This document shows positions 24,753-32,730 of a DNA stretch of 45,417 nucleotides, piece by piece; the first letter of the stretch is position 1; every line of letters starts with the position of its first letter. A program made the translations under genes and the position numbers. Under the pieces are notes generated by a model, which saw only the letters and a list, made by a program, of their open reading frames with translations, did no database searches and had not been told where the DNA came from. This stretch comes from an uncultured Clostridia bacterium (GTDB lineage Bacteria > Bacillota > Clostridia > TANB77 > CAG-508): positions 273,342-318,758 of the forward strand of contig CALXPN010000002.1 of assembly GCA_944390285.1 (NCBI GenBank), written 5' to 3'.

Positions 24753-25796
24753 TTAATACCTGTTTTTAATTTCTGATATAATTCTAGTTTCATTATTTAT
24801 AATATCTAAAAATGTAGTTGCGACAATTGGGTCAAATTGTGTTCCAGATTTAGATTTTATTTCATTTTTGACGTATTCTATATCTAAAATATCTCTATAA
24901 GAACGTTTAGAAGTCATTGCATCAAAAGCATCTGCAACACAAACTATTCTTGCTAAAAAAGGAATATCTTTATTTGAAAGACCTTCAGGATAACCTTTTC
25001 CATCATATCTTTCGTGATGATATAAAACTATAGGAATAATATCTTGAAAAATAGCAGCATTTGAAAGAATATTTTTTCCTATAATAGGATGTTTTTTAAT
25101 TTCATCATATTCTGATGCAGTGAGTTTTCCTTTTTTTAAAAGAATAGTATCTGAAATTCCGATTTTACCTATATCATGAAATAATCCTCCAATTTTTAGA
25201 GTTCTTAAATCTAATTTAGAAAGACCTAAATTTTTTCCTATCAAAACTGAATATTCTGAAACTCTTTCTGAATGACCTCTTGTATAAGTATCTTTTGCCT
25301 CAACAATATATCTAAGTATTTCAATACTTTCAAGATAAGACTTTACAAGTTGTTCCTTTGAAGCAAGTAATTCTTCATTCATAGTTTTTATCATATTCAT
25401 TTGATCTAAAGATTTAATAGCCGTTTCTATAAATATTGATAACTGATTTAATTTATCATCTTTGCTACAATAACCTTGTGCTGAAATTTCATTTAAATCT
25501 TTAATTGTAATAGAAGAATCTTGAGAATCTATTATTAGGAAAATATAAAGATCTTTATTTTCTTTTCTTATTTTTTTTAAAATAGATAAATCCATTTCTT
25601 TTGCATATGAAATATCTGATATTAAAATGTCTATTTTATTTTTAAAAAATTCATTATAAGCATCTTTTAAATTAGTAAATTGAGATAATAAGTATTTTGA
25701 TGAAGGAGTAATGTTTTTTAATGCTGTAGAAATTCTTTTTCCCTTTTCTACAGAAACAATATTATAAATATTAAACTCTTTTTCATCAAGTTCCAT
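24753..25796 (-). CDS. Receiver-like plus HD-GYP domain protein (c-di-GMP phosphodiesterase type)
   Basis: A 347-residue cytoplasmic protein. Residues about 5-130 look like a response-regulator receiver fold with Asp61 (ILISD) at the phospho-acceptor place, though it is divergent. A helical linker (about 130-160) leads to an HD-GYP domain: RGHSERV, HDIGKIG (H207-D208), KKHPIIG, YHHERYDGKGYPEGL (GYP at 268-270) and VADAFDAMT. HD-GYP proteins hydrolyse cyclic di-GMP, and all metal-binding motifs are present. I prefer ATG 25796, because the upstream TTG 25811 lies beside its SD (GGGGGA). No cognate histidine kinase is adjacent. Confidence 0.9.
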   Translation of the reverse strand: MELDEKEFNIYNIVSVEKGKRISTALKNITPSSKYLLSQFTNLKDAYNEFFKNKIDILISDISYAKEMDLSILKKIRKENKDLYIFLIIDSQDSSITIKDLNEISAQGYCSKDDKLNQLSIFIETAIKSLDQMNMIKTMNEELLASKEQLVKSYLESIEILRYIVEAKDTYTRGHSERVSEYSVLIGKNLGLSKLDLRTLKIGGLFHDIGKIGISDTILLKKGKLTASEYDEIKKHPIIGKNILSNAAIFQDIIPIVLYHHERYDGKGYPEGLSNKDIPFLARIVCVADAFDAMTSKRSYRDILDIEYVKNEIKSKSGTQFDPIVATTFLDIINNETRIISEIKNRY

Positions 25797-25980
25797 TAAA
25801 ATTTCCCCCAAAATAAATCTCTAATATTCTAAAGTTATTATATCTTTTTTTAGAGAAAAAAGTCAATATTTATCGAATAATTAGAAAGTAATGTTTACCA
25901 AAATAATAAATAATATAATTTAAAGTATAAAAAAAGAAATATATGGAAAAATATTTCTATAAGTTGAAAGGAAAAGATAT

Positions 25981-27099
25981 ATGTATTATGAAAATAAAAA
26001 AGAAAGAAGATTGGAAAAAATTCTTTTAATTTTTTTTATGACAGTAATTATAGCATTATTATGTATTTTAATCATAAAGTTAGATTTTGACAGATCAAAT
26101 CAAACAGAAGCAGATACTTATGATGTAAGTGAATTATCCACAAATTCTGGAGAAAATGTGGAAAACAATGTATCAGAAACAGTAAGCAAAGTTGTTAGAA
26201 CAGTAGTTGGAATTTCTAAGTTAGAACAAAGTGGAAATTCTATTTTTCTTGACGATTCTGAAGCAAAACTTGGATTAGGAAGTGGAGTTTTACTTACAGA
26301 TGATGGATATATTTTAACAAATCAGCATGTAGCAGGAAATAAGTATGGTAACTGTTATGTAACACTTGAAAATGGAAATGTGTATAATGGAAATGTAATA
26401 TGGTCAGATAGTAATATAGATCTTGCAATTGTAAAAATTACTGCTGGAAATCTGGAACATATAACATTAGGTGATTCAGACAATATAAATTTAGCAGACG
26501 AAGTATATGCAATTGGAAATCCAATAGGAATTGAATTTCAAAGAACTGTGACAAAAGGAATTATAAGTGGTATTGATAGAACCATAAAAATTGAATCAGA
26601 AGAAAATTACATGGAAGATTTGATACAAACTGATGCAACAATAAATGAAGGTAATAGTGGTGGGGCGCTTATAAATAAAAAAGGAGAATTAATAGGAATA
26701 AATACTGTAAAAATTAGTGATGCAGAAGGAATTGGATTTGCAGTGCCAGTAAATATTGTAAAACCAATATTGGAAAAATTAAATGAAACTGGTAAGTTTG
26801 AAGAGGCATATTTAGGAATTTATGGATATGATAAAGAAGTAATCCCATATTTAAATTCAAATCTTAATATAACAAATGGAATTTATATAGCAACTATTCT
26901 TCCTGATGGACCTTTATTTAATAAAGGAGTTCAAATTGGTGATGTAATTACAAAGATAGATAATGTAGAACTAAACAAAATGAATGATTTAAAAAAATAT
27001 ATTTATACTAAAAAACCAAAAGACAAAGTAAAATTAAATATCAGGAGGGAAAATCAAGAATTTGAAATAGAAGTGGAATTGGGATATAAAATAAATTAG
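25981..27099 (+). CDS. htrA: HtrA/DegP-type serine protease
   Basis: A 372-residue membrane-anchored S1C protease for extracytoplasmic protein quality control. It has a short basic cytoplasmic start, a transmembrane helix (about 14-33), a trypsin-like domain with the complete triad H116 (TNQHVAG), D147 (SNIDLAIV) and S226 (EGNSGGAL), then one PDZ domain (about 270-372; GPLFNKGVQIGDVITKID). SD AAAGGA, start ATG 25981. Single-gene unit convergent with the AAA ATPase gene. Family and activity are secure. Confidence 0.95.
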   Translation: MYYENKKERRLEKILLIFFMTVIIALLCILIIKLDFDRSNQTEADTYDVSELSTNSGENVENNVSETVSKVVRTVVGISKLEQSGNSIFLDDSEAKLGLGSGVLLTDDGYILTNQHVAGNKYGNCYVTLENGNVYNGNVIWSDSNIDLAIVKITAGNLEHITLGDSDNINLADEVYAIGNPIGIEFQRTVTKGIISGIDRTIKIESEENYMEDLIQTDATINEGNSGGALINKKGELIGINTVKISDAEGIGFAVPVNIVKPILEKLNETGKFEEAYLGIYGYDKEVIPYLNSNLNITNGIYIATILPDGPLFNKGVQIGDVITKIDNVELNKMNDLKKYIYTKKPKDKVKLNIRRENQEFEIEVELGYKIN

Positions 27100-27131
27100 C
27101 AATAGAGAAGTAAAGCTCTATTGCTAATTTT
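27093..27131. terminator. Bidirectional terminator overlapping two stop codons
   Basis: A 15-bp stem (27093-27107/27116-27130). The htrA stop lies within the left arm and the ATPase gene ends at the right arm. Confidence 0.88.
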
Positions 27132-29053
27132 TAAAATTTCATAAGATTTTCTGTTGATAAATCTTCTGTGGTTATTGTTTTTAAAGCTTTTTTAGAAGTA
27201 GTATTTTTTGTGTTTTTAGCATGTTTGATAATTGTTTTTTCATAAAGATTTCTAACAAACCTTGCATTTCCAAAATTTTCTGTTTGAGCAAAATCTTCAA
27301 TTATTTTTTTAGCTTTTATAATAGCATTTTTTTCTACTAAAAAGCCAGATTTTTTAAACATGGATTTTAAAATTAAAACAAGTTCATCTATAGTATAATC
27401 TTTAAAATCTAATGTATAACCAATTCGAGAGATTATACCAGAATTAGATTTTAAAAATGCATCCATTTCTTTTTTATATCCAGCAAAAATAACAACAAAA
27501 TCATTTCTATAATTTTCCATAGCCTGAATCAAAGTTGAAACACATTCTTCGTTAAAACTATTTCCACTTGAAGAACTAGCTAGTGAATAAGCTTCATCGA
27601 TAAACAAAACTCCTCCTAAAGCTTTCTCAACTACAGACATTGTTTTAGGTGCTGTTTGACCTACATATTGACCTATTAAATCTTTTGCTGAAACTTCTAT
27701 TAATTTATTTTGTTTTATATATTTTAAATTATATAAAATACCTGATACCATTCTTGCAACAGTTGTTTTTCCTGTACCAGGATTTCCTAAAAAAACCATA
27801 TGTAAATTAGTATTTTTTATATTAAGAGAGTCTTTTGTCTTGTTTTTAAATTGCATAAAACTTACTAATTCTTTTAAAGACTCTTTTATATTATCTAATC
27901 CTATTAGACTATTTAAATCTTCGAAGATTTCATCAATAGTTTTATTTTTCTCATATGTTGGAATAGAGTTTGCTTCTATAATATTTTCAGTTTGATTAAA
28001 TAAAATCTTTTCAATAAGAGAGTTTTCATATTCAGAAGGTGTTAAATTACTTGTTTTAAAAGTCTCAGTAATATAATCTAAAAGCTTTACTTCAAATTCA
28101 CCAGTTACAATATAATCTTTTTTTAATATTTTTAAAATATCTTGATAAATTTCTTGTATATTAAAACTTGTAGTAGAAAGTTCAAAATCAAAAATTTTGT
28201 CTTTTAATGTAGAGTTATTTGAAAATAACTCATCAATTTTTTCTTTATTTTTATCTACAATAATAGTTGTAATACCATCTATACTACTATAATCACATAT
28301 AACATCTTCCCAAATATTAAGTAATTTATTGCGAGTAATTGTATCTTTATTTAATAGTCCATCTACATCTTTAAAAACAACTAAGCTATTAAAATTGTTA
28401 TATAAATCTGTAATATGGTTTCCTTCTTCTACTACAAAAAAAGATCTTTCTACAGCTTCTTCATTTTTCATATAATTAAAGTATGTAAAACTATCTATTA
28501 TTAAATTTATGATTGAATATAAAATTTCATCATCTTGGCTATAAATTCTCATGTTAAATGGAATATAGTGTTTAACTATTTTTTCATCATATTTTCTTGC
28601 ATAGTCAATCATCTTTTTTAAAACTAATTTCGATGTATCTTCTAGATGTAATTCATCAACTTTTTTAAAAAAATATTGAAGTTTTTCTTCTTTTTCTTCT
28701 TTTGAAATTTCTTTAATATTTTTATCAGTTTCTTCTTTTAATTTTTCAGTTTTTTCAGAGATGTTTTTTTCTATATTTTTAGAAGTAGAATCTTTTTCTT
28801 CTATTTCATATTCATCAAAATATCCACTACTTTTAGAATCTATTGTTTTATTTTGTGTCTTAGCTCTAGTTTCTGCATCTTTTAAATATTCTTCTCTAGT
28901 TTTAAAATTAAATTTCGATGCATTCTCTCTATTGTATTTAATTTTTTTAACAGTATTTTTTGCAGCATCAAAAGCATCTGGATCTGATGAGATAAGCCAA
29001 AAAAAATCATCATATAGTTCGCTTAAAAATTTATTTTGAGGTCTTTCTTCCAT
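27131..29053 (-). CDS. CbxX/SpoVK-type AAA+ ATPase with a degenerate N-terminal ATPase-like domain
   Basis: A 640-residue protein. The C-terminal part (about 370-625) is a complete CbxX/CfxQ-type AAA+ module: Walker A GNPGTGKT (423-430), pore segment IGQYVGQT (460-467), Walker B GVLFIDEA (481-488) and sensor 2 GNARFVRN (595-602). Residues about 125-350 look like a second AAA fold that has lost its Walker A but keeps hydrophobic core strands (LVVFKDVDG, ITTIIVDKN). Residues 55-125 are a charged, probably flexible linker. Related proteins include SpoVK and RuBisCO activase-type chaperones; the client here is unknown. SD AAGGAG, start ATG 29053; it stands alone. Confidence 0.85.
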   Translation of the reverse strand: MEERPQNKFLSELYDDFFWLISSDPDAFDAAKNTVKKIKYNRENASKFNFKTREEYLKDAETRAKTQNKTIDSKSSGYFDEYEIEEKDSTSKNIEKNISEKTEKLKEETDKNIKEISKEEKEEKLQYFFKKVDELHLEDTSKLVLKKMIDYARKYDEKIVKHYIPFNMRIYSQDDEILYSIINLIIDSFTYFNYMKNEEAVERSFFVVEEGNHITDLYNNFNSLVVFKDVDGLLNKDTITRNKLLNIWEDVICDYSSIDGITTIIVDKNKEKIDELFSNNSTLKDKIFDFELSTTSFNIQEIYQDILKILKKDYIVTGEFEVKLLDYITETFKTSNLTPSEYENSLIEKILFNQTENIIEANSIPTYEKNKTIDEIFEDLNSLIGLDNIKESLKELVSFMQFKNKTKDSLNIKNTNLHMVFLGNPGTGKTTVARMVSGILYNLKYIKQNKLIEVSAKDLIGQYVGQTAPKTMSVVEKALGGVLFIDEAYSLASSSSGNSFNEECVSTLIQAMENYRNDFVVIFAGYKKEMDAFLKSNSGIISRIGYTLDFKDYTIDELVLILKSMFKKSGFLVEKNAIIKAKKIIEDFAQTENFGNARFVRNLYEKTIIKHAKNTKNTTSKKALKTITTEDLSTENLMKF

Positions 29054-29163
29054 AAAAACTCCTTTTTTTAATTTATTTTGTATTTTTGTTCATAATAACA
29101 TTTATAAATAAGTATTTCAATGGATAGATAAAAAATTATATATAATTTATTAAAAAGCTTACA

Positions 29164-29192
29164 TTGACTTTTAAAAATCTTTGTGTGATAAT
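29164..29192 (+). promoter_or_regulatory. Sigma-A promoter of the mgtA-like gene
   Basis: TTGACT (29164-29169), 17-nt spacer, GATAAT (29187-29192). Only about 65 nt separate it from the ATG, too short for an M-box magnesium riboswitch. Confidence 0.6.
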
Positions 29193-29263
29193 TTAAAAGT
29201 AGATTATATTATAATAAATTAATTCATCAGAGATATAATAAAAATAATAGGAGATGATTAAAA

Positions 29264-31870
29264 ATGCATAATCAAAAAGAAGATGTTGATGTAGCTAAGA
29301 TGTATGGAGAAGATAGTAAAATATCAAAAAATGAATTTATGAAAAAATATCATATTAGTGAAGAAGGACTGTCAGAAGAAAAAGCAAATGAAAATCTGAG
29401 AAATTTAGGATTAAATGAAATTAAGCAAGCTAAACCTAAAAAATGGTATCATTATTTTTTAGAAAGTTTACTTACACCTTTTAATTGTATTTTAATAGGA
29501 ATATCAATTATTCTTGTTTATACGGATATTTATTTAGCAGAAGTACCAAGTTATGCTAATATTATAGTAATAGCTGTTTTAGTTACAGCAAGTACTTTAC
29601 TAGATTTTTTCGAAACATATAGATCTAATCGAGCTGCCGAAAAACTAAAAGAGCTTGTTGCAACAAATGCAATTGTTATAAGAAATGGAAAAAAAATAGA
29701 AGTACCAGTAAAAAATATTACTTTAGGTGATATAGTTGTTCTTTCTGCTGGAAGTATGATACCAGCAGATTTAAGAATTATAGAATCAAAAGATTTATAT
29801 GTAGGACAATCTTCTTTAACAGGTGAATCAGATAGTGTTAAAAAAACAGTAGAATTAGAAGATCCTAAAAATAAATTAGATAATTTAGTAGAATTAGATA
29901 ATATATGTTTTATGGGAACAAATGTTGTTTCAGGTTCTGCTAAAGGTGTTGTTATAAAAAAAGGTGATTCTACTTATTTTGGTAAAATTGCACATACAAT
30001 AAGTTCAGGAAAAGAAAAGACAGCATTTCAAAAAGGAATAGAAAATATAAGTAAATTATTGATAAGATTTATGCTTGTTATGATTCCTCTTGTTTTTATA
30101 ATAAATGTAGAAAAACATGATATAGTTTTAGCATTTACATTTGCTGTTGCAATAGCAATTTGTATAACTCCACTTTTATTACCAGTTATATTATCTTCTA
30201 GCTTATCTAAAGGTGCAGTTAGAATGTCTAAAAAGAAAACAATAGTAAAAAAGCTTGATTCAATACAAAATTTTGGAGCTATGAATATCTTATGTACAGA
30301 TAAAACTGGAACTTTGACAGAAGATAAAATTGTTCTTGAAAAATATTTAGATATTAATGGTGAAGAAGATCCAAGAGTTTTAAAATATGCACTTTTAAAT
30401 GCTTATTTTCAAACAGGTTTAAAAGGAAGTATTGATGAAGCAGTTATAAAAAGAGCTTTAGATAATGGTATGCAAGAAGAGACAGAAAAATATAGAAAAA
30501 TAGATGAAATTCCTTTTGATTTTTCTCGTAGAAGATTATCTGTTGTAGTAGAAAATAATTCTGAAAAAGAATTAATTACAAAAGGAGCAGTAGAAGAAAT
30601 TATAAGTATTTGTACAAGTATAGATTATAAGGGAAATATAAGTCCAATAACAAAAGAAATAAAAACAAATATAGAAAAACTAACTAAAAAATTAAATGAA
30701 GACGGTTTAAGAGTTGTAGCAGTTTGTAAAAAATCAGATATTAAAAATATAGAAAAGTTTGATGTTTCAAACGAAAGAAATATGACATTAGTTGGATTTA
30801 TTGGATTTTTAGATCCACCAAAGGAAAGTGCTAAAGCTTCAATAGAAAAACTAAATAATGCGGGAATAAGAGTAATAGTTCTTACTGGTGATAATGCAGA
30901 AGTTACAAGATGTGTATGTAATAAAGTGGGAATTAATTCTAAAAATATTATACTTGGAAGTAAAGTTGATAAACTTTCAGATGTTGCATTATTAAGAGTG
31001 ATGAAAAGAACAAATATATTTGCTAAACTTTCACCTATTCAAAAAGCAAGAATTGTAAGAGTTTTGAAAGAAGCAGGAAATATTGTAGGATATATGGGAG
31101 ATGGAATAAATGATAGTCCATCACTTACAAATTCAGATGTTGGAGTATCTGTTGATACTGCTGTAGATATTGCCAAAGAATCAGCAGATATTATTTTACT
31201 AGAAAAAGACTTAAATGTATTATTAGATGGTGTAACAGAAGGAAGACGCACTTTTGTAAATTTAATGAAGTATATTAAAATGGCAACAAGTTTTAACTTT
31301 GGAGAAGTTGTATCAGTAATTATTGCAAGTGCTTGTTTACCATTTTTACCAGAAACACCAATTCAGTTATTGGTAGAAGGTTTGTTATATGACTTTGGTC
31401 AAATGACAATACCTTTTGATAATGTAGATAAAGAGCTTTTAGAAAAACCAAAAAAATTAGATATAAAAAGTTTAAAAAGATTTATGTTATTTATGGGACC
31501 TGTAAGTTCAATGTTTGATTTAGTAGTTTTTGCATCATTATGGTTTTTATTTAATGTAAGAGATGTAGCTACTTTCCAAACAATTTGGTTTACTTATAGT
31601 ATAGTTTCTAATTTAATAGGAATGCATATAATAAGAACTGGAAAGCTACCATTTATACAGAGTAATGCTCATAAAGCAGTATATATATCATCAACATTAT
31701 TAATTTTGGTTGGTATATTAGTACCATTTACAGCTTTTGGAACAGCTATTGGATTAGTACCAATAGCAGGAAAATATATAGGATTAATTTTTGCAGTAAC
31801 TTTCTTATATTGTATAGTAGCAAGTTTTGCAAAAAGAATTTATATTAAAAAGTATAAAGAATGGATTTAA
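29264..31870 (+). CDS. mgtA: MgtA/MgtB-type (P3B) magnesium P-type ATPase, variant M4 site
   Basis: An 868-residue P-type ATPase. The actuator motif TGES is at 186-189, the phosphorylated D346 is in DKTGTLT, and the hinge GDGINDSP is near residue 613. The segment IVKKLDSIQNFGAMNILC before the phosphorylation site and LLYDFGQMTIPFDNVD after it are hallmarks of MgtA-type magnesium importers. M4, however, reads ITPLLLPV (302-308) where enterobacterial MgtA/MgtB have TPEMLP. Loss of this acidic residue could change ion choice. SD AGGAG, start ATG 29264. No magnesium riboswitch is visible. Family is sure; the ion is less so. Confidence 0.9.
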   Translation: MHNQKEDVDVAKMYGEDSKISKNEFMKKYHISEEGLSEEKANENLRNLGLNEIKQAKPKKWYHYFLESLLTPFNCILIGISIILVYTDIYLAEVPSYANIIVIAVLVTASTLLDFFETYRSNRAAEKLKELVATNAIVIRNGKKIEVPVKNITLGDIVVLSAGSMIPADLRIIESKDLYVGQSSLTGESDSVKKTVELEDPKNKLDNLVELDNICFMGTNVVSGSAKGVVIKKGDSTYFGKIAHTISSGKEKTAFQKGIENISKLLIRFMLVMIPLVFIINVEKHDIVLAFTFAVAIAICITPLLLPVILSSSLSKGAVRMSKKKTIVKKLDSIQNFGAMNILCTDKTGTLTEDKIVLEKYLDINGEEDPRVLKYALLNAYFQTGLKGSIDEAVIKRALDNGMQEETEKYRKIDEIPFDFSRRRLSVVVENNSEKELITKGAVEEIISICTSIDYKGNISPITKEIKTNIEKLTKKLNEDGLRVVAVCKKSDIKNIEKFDVSNERNMTLVGFIGFLDPPKESAKASIEKLNNAGIRVIVLTGDNAEVTRCVCNKVGINSKNIILGSKVDKLSDVALLRVMKRTNIFAKLSPIQKARIVRVLKEAGNIVGYMGDGINDSPSLTNSDVGVSVDTAVDIAKESADIILLEKDLNVLLDGVTEGRRTFVNLMKYIKMATSFNFGEVVSVIIASACLPFLPETPIQLLVEGLLYDFGQMTIPFDNVDKELLEKPKKLDIKSLKRFMLFMGPVSSMFDLVVFASLWFLFNVRDVATFQTIWFTYSIVSNLIGMHIIRTGKLPFIQSNAHKAVYISSTLLILVGILVPFTAFGTAIGLVPIAGKYIGLIFAVTFLYCIVASFAKRIYIKKYKEWI

Positions 31871-31875
31871 AAGAA

Positions 31876-31915
31876 AAGCTACTAAACTTTTGTTTAGTAG
31901 CTTCTTAACTTTTTT
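31876..31915 (+). terminator. Intrinsic terminator of the mgtA-like gene
   Basis: Stem AAGCTACTAAAC (31876-31887)/GTTTAGTAGCTT (31892-31903), with Ts downstream. Confidence 0.85.
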
Positions 31916-31966
31916 AGATAGTATAATATGTAAAAATAAATTAAAAATTTATTTTAATAAAAAGTA

Positions 31967-32026
31967 TTGACAGTTGAGTATATATTCATATATAATATAG
32001 TAAAGGTTGAGCAAATATTCAACTAT
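31967..32026 (+). promoter_or_regulatory. cad operon promoter with two ArsR-type operator copies
   Basis: TTGACA (31967-31972), 18-nt spacer, TATAAT (31991-31996). Two 20-bp boxes of pattern TTGAG-N4-TATTCA-N2-TAT lie at 31974-31993 (inside the spacer) and 32007-32026 (after the -10), 33 bp apart, about three helical turns. The pattern resembles CadC operators (TTGAA-like inverted repeats). Confidence 0.7.
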
Positions 32027-32062
32027 ATTAATGAAAATAGTTACAAAGTGAGGAGGTAATCG

Positions 32063-32425
32063 ATGTCTAGAAATGAGTTTGTTTGTGATTGTAATGTAAT
32101 ACATCAAGAAGTAGTTGATGATACTATAAAAAACATGCCTGAGGAAGATACATTTAATAAACTTGCAGAATTTTTTAAAATTTTAGGTGATACTACTAGA
32201 GTAAAAATTTTATTTGCATTAGATCATAATGAGATGTGTGTATGTGATATTGCAAATGTATTAGAAATGAGTAAATCATCAATTTCACACCAATTAGGAA
32301 CTTTAAGAAGAAGTGGAATTGTAAAATGTAGAAAAGTTGGAAAAGAAGTTTTTTATGCATTAGATGATGAGCATGTAAAACAAGTTTTTGAAATAGGTGT
32401 TGAGCATATAGAACATAGAAAATAA
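32063..32425 (+). CDS. cadC: ArsR/SmtB-family metal-sensing repressor (CadC type)
   Basis: A 120-residue winged-helix repressor that should release the operon when Cd, Pb or Zn binds. The alpha-3N site seen in CadC is present: N-terminal C8 and C10 plus C59 and C61 in the EMCVCDI motif. The alpha-5 site of CzrA/SmtB also looks complete: D102, H104, H115, H118, with the spacing 2-11-3 of the Staphylococcus aureus zinc sensor. The recognition helix is SKSSISHQLGTLRRSGIV. First gene of cadC-HMA-cadA, directly behind the twin operators. SD GGAGG, start ATG 32063. Confidence 0.93.
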   Translation: MSRNEFVCDCNVIHQEVVDDTIKNMPEEDTFNKLAEFFKILGDTTRVKILFALDHNEMCVCDIANVLEMSKSSISHQLGTLRRSGIVKCRKVGKEVFYALDDEHVKQVFEIGVEHIEHRK

Positions 32426-32495
32426 GTTTTAAGTAAAACTATGTCTAGTAATATAGAAAATATATTTATAAAATATAAAAGTAAGGAGAAAAGAT

Positions 32496-32717
32496 ATGAA
32501 AAGTAAATTTAAAATTAAAGGTTTAGATTGTGCAAATTGTGCTGCAGAATTAGAAAGAGCTATCAATAAAATAGAAGGAATAAACAGTGCAAGTATAAGT
32601 TTTATGACAGAGAAATTAGAAATTGAATATGATGAATCAAGAAAAAATGAGGTACTTGAAAAAGTGAAAAAAGTTATAAAAAAAGAAGAACCAGATGTAA
32701 AGTTAGAAGAAATCTAG
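32496..32717 (+). CDS. Stand-alone heavy-metal-associated (HMA) domain protein
   Basis: A 73-residue metallochaperone-like domain with the metal motif GLDCANCAAE (C12 and C15). It lies between cadC and cadA; SD AAGGAG; 13 nt before the cadA start. The following CadA lacks the N-terminal HMA domain that usually belongs to such pumps, so this protein probably supplies the function in trans. Confidence 0.92.
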   Translation: MKSKFKIKGLDCANCAAELERAINKIEGINSASISFMTEKLEIEYDESRKNEVLEKVKKVIKKEEPDVKLEEI

Positions 32718-32730
32718 GAGGCATTACAAC

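Noticed and set aside
29054..29263. M-box magnesium riboswitch before the mgtA-like gene
   Set aside because: Only about 65-70 nt lie between the promoter -10 box and the ATG, and no M-box-like stems are visible.
32496..32717. HMA gene as a fragment of CadA split by mutation
   Set aside because: It has its own SD, a complete domain and a proper stop, and cadA has its own AGGAGG and ATG; a genuine separate gene is more likely.
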